A stretch of 49,713 bases of DNA from Melioribacter roseus (GCA_020724265.1 DYHH01000029.1:1-49713); one strand, 5' to 3'. Positions 8,381 to 17,617 are shown, numbered from the stretch's first letter. The notes: generated from the sequence alone by a model not told the origin. Program-made: numbers and translations.

Positions 8381-9258
8381 ACTAATGTAACCCCGATAAA
8401 AATTACTATCATACCGATAATTATTTCTAAATTAATTGTTTCATTCAACACTATCCATCCCAAAGTCAAAGCAATTACCGGATTGATATATGTATAAGTT
8501 GATACAAACGATATCGGGAGTCTAGATATTGCATACATATAAGAACCGTAACCAAAAATTGATGCAACAAATGTTAAATAACCGAATGCATATAAGCTTT
8601 CTGCCGTAAAATTAAAACTTTTCCATTCCCCAAGAGAAAAGCCCAAAGATAATTGCAGAATGCCCGCAATAATCATTTGAACCGCAGCACCCATAATTGG
8701 ATGAACGGTGACCTTGTTGTATTTAGAATAAACAGTTCCGCTGCCCCATGCAAACATTGCAATTAATAAGCTAACCACACCCGGGAAATAATCTGTTTTC
8801 CATATGTCGGTTAAGTTCTCACTGAAAATAATTGCCACACCAATTAAACCGAATAATAATCCTAAAATAATTGTGCTGTTTAATTTGGGTCCTTTAGGCA
8901 CAAAAGACTCAAGTCCGACAATCCAAAACGGGAGAGTAGTTATAAGTAAAGAAGTTAACCCGCTTGGCAGCCATTGTTCGCCAACAACAACTAACCCGTT
9001 TCCGAAACCGAGCAACAAAGTTCCAACAACTGCAAGGTGTTTTATATCGGAAAAAGACGGGAGTTTATATTTACGTAAAACAAGAATTAGAAGAAAAAGT
9101 GGGCCTGCAATTATCCAACGGAAACCGGCAAACAAGAACGGGGGTAAATCGGTTACACCTATTTTAATTGCAAGATAGGTTGTTCCCCAAATAACACAAA
9201 TTGTTATCCATGCAAGATAAGCTTTAAAATTAGATTCACTCTCTGAACGAAAATTCAA
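8362..9258 (-). CDS. EamA-family (DMT) transporter
   Basis: About 298 residues in two EamA repeats with roughly ten transmembrane helices, the usual size for drug/metabolite exporters. Typical family motifs are WGTTYLAIKIGV in helix 1, PPFLFAGFRWIIAGPLFLLI and the repeat-2 match MFAWGSGTVYSKY. No ATG occurs near the beginning. The TTG at 9258 follows GGAG by 6 nt and is preferred over the TTG at 9270. The substrate is unknown; relatives export amino acids or small metabolites across the inner membrane. It is transcribed divergently from the MscS gene at 9380. Confidence 0.88.
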   Translation of the reverse strand: MNFRSESESNFKAYLAWITICVIWGTTYLAIKIGVTDLPPFLFAGFRWIIAGPLFLLILVLRKYKLPSFSDIKHLAVVGTLLLGFGNGLVVVGEQWLPSGLTSLLITTLPFWIVGLESFVPKGPKLNSTIILGLLFGLIGVAIIFSENLTDIWKTDYFPGVVSLLIAMFAWGSGTVYSKYNKVTVHPIMGAAVQMIIAGILQLSLGFSLGEWKSFNFTAESLYAFGYLTFVASIFGYGSYMYAISRLPISFVSTYTYINPVIALTLGWIVLNETINLEIIIGMIVIFIGVTLVKRGAN

Positions 9259-9379
9259 AATATTCTCCAAATGGAAAGCAAAATTAAAAAATATTCTTCA
9301 TTTGTTTATAAAATGAAAGACAGAAAGAGACTATTTTTATAAATTACATCTATGATTTCCATAAATAAATGAGTTTACT

Positions 9380-10606
9380 ATGAAATTTTTTGAAGATATC
9401 CAGAATTGGTTAGATCAGTATCCGTTTCTTAAAGAAAATGTGGCACTATTAGGTGTATTAATTCTTTCCTACATAGTTTACCTAATTACAAAAACAGTTT
9501 TGATGCGCGTTATAAGAGGATTTGTTCAACGTACTAAAACCGAATGGGATGATATACTTTTAAGCAATAAAATGCTTAGAAGAATTTCTTTAATTGCCCC
9601 GTTTCTGGTTATAATGAATTTTTCTTACCTATCACCAACCTTCGCGGGATTTATTGAAAGATTCTCCGCTGTGCTTATCATTATTTTCATTTTACTTACT
9701 CTAAGCGCTTTGCTGAACGGAATTGTAGAAATCTATGAAAAAATTGAGAAATATAAAGAACGCCCGATTAAAGGATACATACAAGTTGTAAAAATAATAA
9801 TGTTTATATTCGGAGGAATTTTAATTATCACCGCATTAACAGGTCAATCACCTTGGGCAATACTCGGTGGTTTAGGAGCTTTAACTGCCGTACTGTTATT
9901 AGTGTTTCGAGATACTATACTTTCATTTGTAGCAAGTGTTCAAATCTCATCTTATGATTTAATGAAAGTTGGTGATTGGATTGAAGTTCCTAAGTTCGGA
10001 GCGGATGGTGACGTAATCGATATTGCACTTCATACAATAAAAGTTCAGAATTGGGATAAAACTATTACGGTAATTCCTACCTACAAACTTATCGAAGACA
10101 GCTTTAAAAACTGGCGCGGTATGCAGTTAAGCGGCGGAAGAAGAATTAAACGATCAATTTATATCGATCAAAATTCTATTGCTTTTTGTAATGATGAAAT
10201 GCTTGAACGTTTCGGTAAATTTCAACTGATTAAGAACTATCTCGAAAAAAAGAAAACCGAAATTGCAAAATTTAACGAAGAGAAAAAAATCGATACTTCA
10301 CAATTAATTAACGGGCGAAGATTAACAAATGTTGGAACGTTTCGTGCTTATCTTAAAGAATATCTTTTACAAAGAGAGGATGTGCATAAGGGATTGACTT
10401 TTTTAGTTCGGCACCTTCCACCTGGACCGGAAGGATTACCAATTGAAATTTATGTGTTTGCCACCACAACAAAATGGGCAGAATATGAAGATATTCAATC
10501 AGATATTTTTGATCATATTTTTGCAGTTGTTCCGCAATTTGATTTAAGGATTTTCCAAAATCCGACCGGCAATGATTTTAAATCACTTGTAGAGAAAACA
10601 AATTGA
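9380..10606 (+). CDS. MscS-family mechanosensitive channel, YbdG type
   Basis: 408 residues. About four N-terminal membrane helices precede the pore-lining helix (~residues 155-185, WAILGGLGALTAVLLLVFRD), then the MscS beta domain (DLMKVGDWIEVPKFGADGDV through NWDKTITVIPTYKL). The insertion and NWRGMQLSGGRRIKRSI are typical of the YbdG/MscM branch, which protects against osmotic downshock at the inner membrane. A different MscS-type channel lies at 25726-26646. The next gene begins 11 bp after the stop, suggesting co-transcription. Confidence 0.92.
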   Translation: MKFFEDIQNWLDQYPFLKENVALLGVLILSYIVYLITKTVLMRVIRGFVQRTKTEWDDILLSNKMLRRISLIAPFLVIMNFSYLSPTFAGFIERFSAVLIIIFILLTLSALLNGIVEIYEKIEKYKERPIKGYIQVVKIIMFIFGGILIITALTGQSPWAILGGLGALTAVLLLVFRDTILSFVASVQISSYDLMKVGDWIEVPKFGADGDVIDIALHTIKVQNWDKTITVIPTYKLIEDSFKNWRGMQLSGGRRIKRSIYIDQNSIAFCNDEMLERFGKFQLIKNYLEKKKTEIAKFNEEKKIDTSQLINGRRLTNVGTFRAYLKEYLLQREDVHKGLTFLVRHLPPGPEGLPIEIYVFATTTKWAEYEDIQSDIFDHIFAVVPQFDLRIFQNPTGNDFKSLVEKTN

Positions 10607-10617
10607 TTGAGAATAAA

Positions 10618-11772
10618 ATGTCAGCTAAAGTATCGGAAATTATATCGCAAGCTTTTATTGATTTGGGAGTTTCGGTTGTAACTAACGTGCCCGGTTTAGG
10701 CGGTAGTCAAGTTTATAGTGAATTTAATGCAATGTCTCTTAAACAACACCCACCTTCATTTCATGAAGAAGTTGCATTTACAATAGCACATTCCGCAGCA
10801 ATTTGCGGAAAGCGTTCAGCCTTTCTCGGCAAATCTCAGGGCATTGCAAAAGCAATGAATTCACTTACCGACGCACTATATACCGACATTACCGCCGGTT
10901 TTGTCTCGATTATTTTTGATGATAAAACAGGCAAGAGTTCCGATAACATTTTAGAAATTGAACCGTTGCTTAAAGGAACCGGGATTCCTCATCGTGTAGC
11001 AAAACCAGAATTAATTTATGAAGATGTTGTAAGTGCTTATCGTGAATCGGAACGTACATTCCTTCCACATGCACTTATTGTCGATGCTGCCTCAATTGAA
11101 GATAATTTCGAATATGAAAGAAGAACAAAACTTGCAAGAAACTTTGTCTTTAAAAGAGATGTGTATCATCATGTTGTTCATCCGTTTTTATCGGATTATC
11201 AATACAAAGTTTTTGCTGCAAAAATATTTGACGGAGACAGAAGTGTAATTAAGAAACCTGTTCTTCCGATGATACCAGACAATTTACCTGATAAGTATAT
11301 TGAATCCGCTGAGAAATACATTCCTTTTTTCGAAATATTCAAATCAGTTAAGCGGGATATAACAACCGGTGATACAAGCATTTCAAGTTCATTTGCCTTT
11401 CCTCCTTATGATGCTATTGATATTGTTACATATATCGGCGGAAGCATTCCATTGGCAATCGGGGCTTATATGGCGGGGAATAAAAATGTTTGGGCACTTA
11501 CAGGTGATTTCGGTTTTCTTTCCGCAGGTCAACTTGGTTTGATGGAAGCTGTTAACAGACAACTGCCGATTAAGATTGTTATCTTTAATAATAAATCAGC
11601 CGCGGCAACCGGCGGACAAAAAATTGATAAAAAACTTTTATTAAGAATTCTTGCCGGTTATGATCAATTTGTAACTCATATTACTTCACCTTCAGACCCT
11701 TTCGAAATTGAGTCTGCAATTAATGAAGTGAACAAGTCAAACGAGTTGAAAATATTGGTCGTTAATTACTGA
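10618..11772 (+). CDS. Thiamine-pyrophosphate-dependent enzyme, IorA/decarboxylase-like
   Basis: About 384 residues starting at MSAKVSEII; an upstream TTG at 10603 would overlap the MscS stop. The N-terminal half is a pyrimidine-binding domain with the conserved activating Glu in PPSFHEEVAFTIAHSAA. The C-terminal half is a pyrophosphate-binding domain with a TGDFGFLSAG ... IVIFNNKSAAATGGQ pattern (the usual GDG-to-NN signature, here GDF). The NNKSAAATGGQ stretch resembles the end of indolepyruvate:ferredoxin oxidoreductase alpha subunits (DNRTTAMTGHQ-like). However, there is no ferredoxin domain and no beta subunit nearby. It is probably a stand-alone 2-oxoacid decarboxylase or oxidoreductase subunit with unknown substrate. 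Confidence 0.7.
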   Translation: MSAKVSEIISQAFIDLGVSVVTNVPGLGGSQVYSEFNAMSLKQHPPSFHEEVAFTIAHSAAICGKRSAFLGKSQGIAKAMNSLTDALYTDITAGFVSIIFDDKTGKSSDNILEIEPLLKGTGIPHRVAKPELIYEDVVSAYRESERTFLPHALIVDAASIEDNFEYERRTKLARNFVFKRDVYHHVVHPFLSDYQYKVFAAKIFDGDRSVIKKPVLPMIPDNLPDKYIESAEKYIPFFEIFKSVKRDITTGDTSISSSFAFPPYDAIDIVTYIGGSIPLAIGAYMAGNKNVWALTGDFGFLSAGQLGLMEAVNRQLPIKIVIFNNKSAAATGGQKIDKKLLLRILAGYDQFVTHITSPSDPFEIESAINEVNKSNELKILVVNY

Positions 11773-11797
11773 TTGATTATCACAATAAATTCAAAAA

Positions 11798-11822
11798 AAA
11801 GCGCTCTACTTTGGAGCGCTTT
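11798..11822. terminator. Bidirectional terminator between convergent genes
   Basis: AAAGCGCTC and GAGCGCTTT form a perfect 9-bp stem with a 7-nt loop. It is flanked by an A-run on one side and TTTC on the other. It lies in the 74-bp gap between the TPP enzyme (plus) and the GT117 gene (minus) and can serve both. Confidence 0.85.
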
Positions 11823-11846
11823 CTTCTTTAAAATAATTAAAAATAA

Positions 11847-14759
11847 TTATTGAACAATTTCGGGAACAGGAACATTTTTATCTATTTCAATATCTTCCAT
11901 CGACTTGCTCAATCGTTCAAATTTTCTTCTTAAAGATTGAACCGACGGATCACCGGGTAAATATGATTCAATTTGATCAACAAGTTCAACAGCCTTACCA
12001 TATTGCCCGGTTCTCTCATAGATATCCAGTAATAATCTATAAGGGTTATAAGAGCTTTGAAAATCAGTTGGATTTTCTTTCAATTTTTGTTCGGTTATTT
12101 CCTGAACTTCTGATGAAATTTCAACATACTTTTCAAAATCTTCGGCTTCGTAATATATATTTGCAACATCAAACAAAATTCTATAATCTATCGGAAGTAC
12201 ATGACGGGGGAGTCTTTCTTCCATCTTGTCTAATGTTCGAATAACCATTTCGTTTTCCCGAGTTTCGTATAAATAGTAAAGAGCCAGTTTAATAAACGAG
12301 TTGCGGTAATTCTGCATCATTCGTATTTCACCATCATTCAAGAATACCGAGGGGTCATCCATTCCGCGGAATTTAAAACCCGGTTGATATGTTTTACTAT
12401 AACCTTCGGGGATATTGAATAATTGCTGCTCAATTATTTCCGGGTTGACGTTTGTTATTGAGGTCTCCTTTTTATCAGGTATTAATCTATAAGCCATTCC
12501 CTCCATCTGAAGATAATCGAGTATTCCGATTTTACTATCATCACTAACCGTTGCCGCAAAATAAATTGGTCTATCCCAAACATTAGAACGAATAATATCC
12601 AAGGCAATTAAATCTTGAATTCTTACTGCAGTAATATCACCATATTGAGCTGCGTGACTCATTCGCCATGTAAGTTTACCCGAATTTATTATGGAAGTGT
12701 CGGTAACATTGAACTGCTCAATTACTTCCGGCGGGACATCAATAGACATTGTTCTTGTTTCCCATCTTGCCGGACCTATTCTATTTATTTGCTCATCGGA
12801 ATAGCTCATTTTAATTTTTTGAGCTCCGTGCGGCTCGGTATTTTTCATTTGTAAAATATACCAAGGTGTATTAAGCAGACTTAAATTTACAACTCTAACA
12901 TCCTGTCTAACTCCTTCAACATCCTGTAAATACCAAAGCGGGAAGGTATCATTATCACCGTTAGTAAAAAGTATTCCGTTAGGGGCAACACTTTGTAGCA
13001 AGTTGTATGCATAATCCCACGGCAGATAATTTTTTGAACGGTCATTTGAAAAATAATTCTTAGACAACATATTAACCGGAACAGCAACAAACGCTATTAT
13101 CATAACCAAACTAAGAACTGGTTTGAGAAACTTTGTGTTTACAAACTTTTCATTAATAAAATCGAGAGTACCTCTCACTCCTAAACCAATCCAAATAGAA
13201 AAGACAAATAATGCACCGGCATAAAAATAATCCCTTTCGCGCGGTTGAGGTTGCTGCATATTAAAATAGATAGACATTATATAACCCAGCATAAGAAACA
13301 AGACTAAAAATACGCTAGCCATTTTCCAATCTCTTCTGAAATGATAGAATATACCAAACAGACCTAAGAAAAACGGAATTCCTAGTAATTTCGACCAATC
13401 AACACCGTCATCCTGAATTGTCGATGAGCGTCCGGCATAGTTCCAGAGCAAATACCTGTTGAACATATGATCCATTTGATAATTCCAGAAGAAGTCTAGG
13501 TCGGAGTTGTAATTCCTGTAAATTGCTTGATGCTGAGGTTCCATTGAATATCTTCTTTGGAATAACGGTGCATCTCCGTATTGTTCACGATTTAAGTATG
13601 ACACTAATTCGGAAAAAGTTTTCGGGCTATTTAAATTAATCGGCGTGTCTTGATTTGATCGTATAATAATCATTGAGTAACTTGAAAATCCGATGAATGC
13701 GAACAGAAAACACTTTGCTAATAAATTTAATGTATGTTTATTATTTTTTCTTGAATAGTAGATTATATAACCAGTAATTCCGAAAATCGAAATTATGATT
13801 GCAATATCTAATACCAAATTATTCTTACCAATAGTAGCTATGAGGTTCGGAATATATTTTACAATGCCGGGATAGATTGATAATAAAACAACACTGCCTA
13901 TAAGCATCGGAAGGTAAAAAGAATTTTTTGAGAAGATTTTCTTTCTAAAAAATAATACAAAAACCAAGCTGACAGTCCCGGCAATCATCAAAACACGCCA
14001 ATCAAAATCAGCAGCTTCTTCATAACCAACCGGCGATGAGTGGGTCTGCCCAGCCCAAAGTGCCATCAAAAGTAATAATATTATACCACCGTGAATTGCA
14101 AGCAAAATACCGGTCTTCTTTAGGTTTTCAAAATCATCCACAAACTTGCGGAAAATAACCACCATAACTATTGAGACACTAGCCAGAACAGCAAGTAAGT
14201 GTACACCGCTTGAAAGACCAATTAGGTAAGCTATCAGAATAAGATACTTACTGTTATCTTCTTCATCGGCTTTTTCATTCCATACCATTATCAACCAGGT
14301 AACTATTCCGATAAAAAATGTTGATAAAGCATAAACTTCAGCTTCAACAGCGTTGAACCAGAAAGTATCTGCAAAGGCAAGCGAAAGTGCACCGGTTGCA
14401 GCGGCAAGGTATGTTCCTAATTTGTCTAATAGTCCTTTTTCTTCATTCTTTTTAAAGATATGTATTAATTTAACTATAATTAGGTAAGCAAATAGAACAG
14501 TAAATGCTGAGGATACGACAGAGAGCATATTTACCCTGAATGCTAAATCTTCCGCAAATGGAATCACGGAAAATAGTCTTCCAAGAATTAAAAAGAATGG
14601 TGTACCGGGAGGATGGGGTACCTGTAATAAAACTGCGGAAGCAATGAACTCACCGCAATCCCAAAATGAAACCGAAACCTGTGCAGTTGAAATAAATACG
14701 ATCAATGCAATAAAAAAAACAACTGTTGCAATTATTTTGTGTAGTTTGTTAAAATCCAT
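11847..14759 (-). CDS. DUF2723 membrane protein, GT117/TMEM260-like glycosyltransferase
   Basis: 970 residues. The N-terminal third is the DUF2723 domain, with the signature FWDCGEFIASAVLLQVPHPP and GTPFFLILGRLFS; the acidic pair after WDCG is typical of GT-C O-mannosyltransferases. About twelve membrane helices extend to residue ~560, followed by a ~400-residue soluble part with TPR-like helices near the C-terminus (YNPYRLLLDIYERTGQYGKAVELVDQ). Characterised relatives (human TMEM260) are protein O-mannosyltransferases. In Bacteroidota the family probably glycosylates exported proteins from lipid-linked sugars, which is inference here. It is the last gene of a three-gene run with a methyltransferase (30 bp upstream) and a small protein. 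Confidence 0.9.
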   Translation of the reverse strand: MDFNKLHKIIATVVFFIALIVFISTAQVSVSFWDCGEFIASAVLLQVPHPPGTPFFLILGRLFSVIPFAEDLAFRVNMLSVVSSAFTVLFAYLIIVKLIHIFKKNEEKGLLDKLGTYLAAATGALSLAFADTFWFNAVEAEVYALSTFFIGIVTWLIMVWNEKADEEDNSKYLILIAYLIGLSSGVHLLAVLASVSIVMVVIFRKFVDDFENLKKTGILLAIHGGIILLLLMALWAGQTHSSPVGYEEAADFDWRVLMIAGTVSLVFVLFFRKKIFSKNSFYLPMLIGSVVLLSIYPGIVKYIPNLIATIGKNNLVLDIAIIISIFGITGYIIYYSRKNNKHTLNLLAKCFLFAFIGFSSYSMIIIRSNQDTPINLNSPKTFSELVSYLNREQYGDAPLFQRRYSMEPQHQAIYRNYNSDLDFFWNYQMDHMFNRYLLWNYAGRSSTIQDDGVDWSKLLGIPFFLGLFGIFYHFRRDWKMASVFLVLFLMLGYIMSIYFNMQQPQPRERDYFYAGALFVFSIWIGLGVRGTLDFINEKFVNTKFLKPVLSLVMIIAFVAVPVNMLSKNYFSNDRSKNYLPWDYAYNLLQSVAPNGILFTNGDNDTFPLWYLQDVEGVRQDVRVVNLSLLNTPWYILQMKNTEPHGAQKIKMSYSDEQINRIGPARWETRTMSIDVPPEVIEQFNVTDTSIINSGKLTWRMSHAAQYGDITAVRIQDLIALDIIRSNVWDRPIYFAATVSDDSKIGILDYLQMEGMAYRLIPDKKETSITNVNPEIIEQQLFNIPEGYSKTYQPGFKFRGMDDPSVFLNDGEIRMMQNYRNSFIKLALYYLYETRENEMVIRTLDKMEERLPRHVLPIDYRILFDVANIYYEAEDFEKYVEISSEVQEITEQKLKENPTDFQSSYNPYRLLLDIYERTGQYGKAVELVDQIESYLPGDPSVQSLRRKFERLSKSMEDIEIDKNVPVPEIVQ

Positions 14760-14789
14760 TAATCCCTCAATTAAATATCATAACAAAAT

Positions 14790-15461
14790 TTATTTTTGAG
14801 TAACTATGCTAAGCTCGGTATAACCGCTTTTGACAAAAGACCTTTTAAACAACGGGTCAAATGATTTGTTCAATAATTTCATTAAGAATCCGTTGATGCT
14901 AAAAGGGTCTATACCGGATATCTCATTAATTTTAAATTTATTCTCTTCGAATAATTTTTTTAGACCGGAATAAGAGTAAGCTTTTTCATATCCATGCTGC
15001 CAATTACCGAAATGCAGAAATTGGTATAATTGCCAAAGAGAAATTTTTGCCGGAACAAATGTAACTAAATACCCCGGTGTATTTACAATACGTTTCATTT
15101 CATTTATAAAAGGGATTTCGTCTTCAAAATGTTCCATCAAACCGGCGCTGTAAACTAAATCGAATTGATTATCTTCAAAAGGAGTTTCCCTGCAATCGCC
15201 CAAATACGAATTTGGAATTGTCTCTTTAATTTTCTCGATTGCTGTTTCGCTGTTGTCTAATGTGTAAACTTCAACATCGCTTCGCTTTGATTTCAGTAAT
15301 TTTATATTAGATCCGAAACCGCAGCCGACTTCCAATACTTTTTTTACAGGTTTATCTATAAGATCGAGGTATTTATTTAATACAACATCCCTTTCGCCTA
15401 TCATCCATAATTCAGCTTTTGAAGTAGAGTAAGATGCCCAGTAATCGTTCCATTCTATCAT
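14790..15461 (-). CDS. Class I SAM-dependent methyltransferase
   Basis: 223 residues of the Methyltransf_11/25 type. Motif I is VLEVGCGFGSNIKLL, motif II contains VYTLDNSE, and motif IV is FDLVYSAGLMEHFED. Its setting beside membrane and GT4 glycosyltransferases suggests action on a glycan, lipid or polyketide-like acceptor, but the substrate cannot be read from sequence. It lies 30 bp upstream of the GT117 gene and 34 bp downstream of the small charged protein gene, probably in one transcript. Confidence 0.9.
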   Translation of the reverse strand: MIEWNDYWASYSTSKAELWMIGERDVVLNKYLDLIDKPVKKVLEVGCGFGSNIKLLKSKRSDVEVYTLDNSETAIEKIKETIPNSYLGDCRETPFEDNQFDLVYSAGLMEHFEDEIPFINEMKRIVNTPGYLVTFVPAKISLWQLYQFLHFGNWQHGYEKAYSYSGLKKLFEENKFKINEISGIDPFSINGFLMKLLNKSFDPLFKRSFVKSGYTELSIVTQK

Positions 15462-15495
15462 TTATTACCCGTAGTAAACATTTATAACAGATAAG

Positions 15496-15720
15496 TTAAG
15501 AATCAGTTTTTTTGAAAAGATCATCAATATTTGGTTTTGGTCTGTTGGCGTGATACTTTTCAATCAATTCTTTTAAAAATTCCATAGAAGCTTTATCAAG
15601 GTCTTCATCATCTTTATGACGCTTTAACAACATATCGTAACTTTGTTTTTCCTTCGAATCGAACTTACGTTCATATCTTTTCAAAGTTTCAAAATATTTT
15701 TTTTGATCTCTGTAACTCAT
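15496..15720 (-). CDS. Small charged helical protein, hypothetical
   Basis: 74 residues, very rich in Lys, Asp and Glu and almost entirely helical by composition (MSYRDQKKYFETLKRYERKF; DDEDLDKASMEFLKELIEKY), with a Pro-rich tail. No signal peptide or membrane segment. It is first in the run leading to the methyltransferase and GT117 genes. I do not recognise a family. Codon usage matches its neighbours and the spacing fits an operon, which supports a real gene. Confidence 0.6.
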   Translation of the reverse strand: MSYRDQKKYFETLKRYERKFDSKEKQSYDMLLKRHKDDEDLDKASMEFLKELIEKYHANRPKPNIDDLFKKTDS

Positions 15721-16083
15721 TGCAAAATCTATAATTTAGAGTTGGACAATATATAAAAAATAACCGGTAAAAATTATCCGAATTAGATAGGAGTTACTCC
15801 CAAATTCTAAGAACAGTTAAATCGACATTTTATAATTCGCATATCCACGGCAAAAAAACGTAAGCCGCTAATTAGCGTATTCGCGGCTAAAAAAGGGACT
15901 CGTTTTATGTGCTGTGTTTTTATTCGTTCCATCCAAAGGCAAAAGTGTATGCCGATAATGCGCGAATAAATAAAATATTGTTAAACTACATGTAGTTAAT
16001 TTTACCATTTGCTAATTGCTAAATTTGAATAAACTAAACAACTTAGTAGAGTACTCATTTAAATTTCGGGGAAACTCCAGGAA
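15721..16083. other. Gene-free stretch with short palindromes
   Basis: 363 bp without a credible gene. It holds the nested palindrome at 15863-15888 (listed separately) and a perfect 14-bp palindrome AACTACATGTAGTT near 15985. The region upstream of 15720 should contain the promoter for the small-protein/methyltransferase/GT117 run, but no clear hexamers stand out. Confidence 0.5.
15863..15888. repeat. Nested palindrome (CGCTAATTAGCG family)
   Basis: The perfect 12-bp palindrome CGCTAATTAGCG (15866-15877) sits inside a wider stem AGCCGC ... GCGGCT. A related string, CCGCGAATGACGCTAATT, occurs at 21586-21603. Its counterpart here, in reverse complement, is CCGCGAATACGCTAATT, which lacks one base, so this is a dispersed motif. 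Confidence 0.55.
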
Positions 16084-17202
16084 TTAGACCTGTTCTAAAG
16101 CAGGGTACCATTGAAAAACTTTTTTAAGGAAATGATCTGCAGAATTATCCCATGTAAAATTAGAAGCCCATTTTTTTGCTTCGAGTGACATTTCTTGAAG
16201 TTTCTCTTTGTTGTCTATTAATTCAATCAGGACATTTTGAAGCTGCTGTGTATTATCTAATTCAACAAGTTTGCCGGTAACATTATCTTTAATTGAATCA
16301 CGCAGTCCCGGAACATCCGAACCAATAACCGGGGTACCGGCGGCGTTGGCTTCAATTACCGTAATTCCCCAACCTTCTTTTAATGCCATCGTTACGAACA
16401 ACCATGATTTTGCCATTTCTTCGGCTTTTTCTTTTTCCTTTAAGTAGCCGAGAAAATCTACATTAGCCGATAATCCTTTTGCTTCGACATATTTTTGCAA
16501 TTTTGGAAGATGATCACCCGAACCACCGATTTTAAATTTTAAATTGGGAATATTTCCAATCACACCCGGTAGAGCATCAATAACGGCTTCCAAGTTTTTA
16601 TACTTTTTTATTCTGCCGATATAACAGATAGTCGGTTCTTCATATTTGTTAATCTTAATGTTGTCAAACAAATCATGATTTATAGCGTTGTAAAGAATAT
16701 CTATTTTATTTTCCGGTTGTCCAAGTTCAATTAATTCTTTCTTCGTGCTTTCGGAAACAGTAAATATTGGAGTGTTTCTATAAACTTTCGGTATCATTTT
16801 TTCTGCACGGATTATATAGTTTGCCATCAGTTTCGGAAGCTCTTTATAAAGGGATTTCCCGTGTATGTGATGGATGATGCCGACAACCGGTTTATTAATA
16901 TATGCTGGAATTCCAAGAGGAATTTTCGAAATATCGTCAACTATTAAATCATATTTTTCTTTTATTAAATTTCTTCTATAAAATCTTTTAAACTGGTGAT
17001 TGAATAAAAACTTATTTCCGGTTCGTATTATTTCAACACCTTCAAGTATCTCTCTTTTCTCGGCTCCCTGAAAATTATGTGCAACAATGGTTACATTATG
17101 TCCTTTTGCAGCCACTCTCTTAAAAATTTCGTGCATGTGAACTTCGGCTCCGCCCATCTCCGGGTTTTTAGGACAGCGCCAGTTTACAACTAATATTTTC
17201 AT
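16084..17202 (-). CDS. Glycosyltransferase family 4
   Basis: 372 residues with the GT-B fold. The N-terminal acceptor domain starts with a glycine-rich loop (EMGGAEVHMHEIFKRV). The C-terminal donor domain has IGRIKKYKNLEAVIDALPG, FKIGGSGDHLPKLQ and the EX7E-type motif EGWGITVIEANAAGTPVIGS, whose two Glu residues contact the nucleotide-sugar. It acts at the cytoplasmic face in LPS, exopolysaccharide or glycoprotein glycan assembly; donor and acceptor are unknown. Its 5' end faces the truncated GT2 start at 17446, so the GT4 and GT2 genes were probably once direct divergent neighbours. Confidence 0.92.
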   Translation of the reverse strand: MKILVVNWRCPKNPEMGGAEVHMHEIFKRVAAKGHNVTIVAHNFQGAEKREILEGVEIIRTGNKFLFNHQFKRFYRRNLIKEKYDLIVDDISKIPLGIPAYINKPVVGIIHHIHGKSLYKELPKLMANYIIRAEKMIPKVYRNTPIFTVSESTKKELIELGQPENKIDILYNAINHDLFDNIKINKYEEPTICYIGRIKKYKNLEAVIDALPGVIGNIPNLKFKIGGSGDHLPKLQKYVEAKGLSANVDFLGYLKEKEKAEEMAKSWLFVTMALKEGWGITVIEANAAGTPVIGSDVPGLRDSIKDNVTGKLVELDNTQQLQNVLIELIDNKEKLQEMSLEAKKWASNFTWDNSADHFLKKVFQWYPALEQV

Positions 17203-17255
17203 CTAATATTTCTTCTCATTTATTTTAGAACTCGATAAAACCTTGTGAAAATTCG

Positions 17256-17394
17256 AAATCCTAATCCCTAAATTCTAAACAAATTATAATACCTAAAATT
17301 CAAAATCGGAAACGGGGGAGAATTTACCGTTTTGAAAATTCCAATTTAGGATTTTGATATTGTTTAGAAATTAGCATTTAGATGTTAGGATTTT
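17256..17394. repeat. Long imperfect inverted repeat (~139 nt)
   Basis: The left arm (17256-17313) contains AAATCCTAATCCCTAAATTC, TAAACAA and CCTAAAATTCAAAATCGG. The right arm (17334-17394) returns GTTTTGAAAATTCCAATTTA, GG, TTTAGAAATTAGC and GTTAGGATTT. With bulges they fold into one long stem around a G-rich loop (GGGGGAGAATTTA). It lies just upstream of the GT4 gene and the truncated GT2 start. It is MITE-like in shape, but no target duplication was confirmed. Confidence 0.6.
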
Positions 17395-17445
17395 CTTTCC
17401 CGCTGTTTTTGTATATTAAAAATAATCAAATTAGGACAAACAACG

Positions 17446-17487
17446 ATGCAGTTATACAAAAACTTTACTTTTGTACAGCCAAATTAA
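17446..17487 (+). pseudogene. Truncated 5' end of a GT2 glycosyltransferase gene
   Basis: The 14-codon frame MQLYKNFTFVQPN followed by a stop. Its first 23 nt match the start of the intact GT2 gene at 20840 with two differences, giving MQLYKNFT in both. The match continues upstream as TTTTTGTATATT at a similar distance, with some indels. After the codon for Thr8 the homology ends and the T9SS cassette begins. It looks like a leftover or duplicated start bracketing the cassette, not a functional peptide gene. Confidence 0.7.
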
Positions 17488-17572
17488 TTTTTTGGAAAGT
17501 CCACCACCTAACCTCAATAGTGGAAATTAGCAAACTATGATAAGCAGACAGTTAATCCTTTAACGAATTAGC

Positions 17573-17617
17573 TTGACAATAAAATCACATTCTCGCATCT
17601 TGCGTTTGTTTCGAGAC
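17573..17617 (+). promoter_or_regulatory. Cassette promoter block, right copy
   Basis: TTGACA (17573-17578), a 17-nt spacer, CATCTTGCGTTTG from 17596, then GTTTCGAGAC (17608-17617). The same elements at the same spacing precede the left cassette at 2871-2827, where the last element is a perfect palindrome. The start codon lies 36 nt further on, with TAGGAG 7 nt before it. Confidence 0.5.

Noticed and set aside
17446-17487. A functional 13-residue peptide gene
   Set aside because: It is homologous to the first codons of the nearby GT2 gene and breaks off there; better explained as a remnant.
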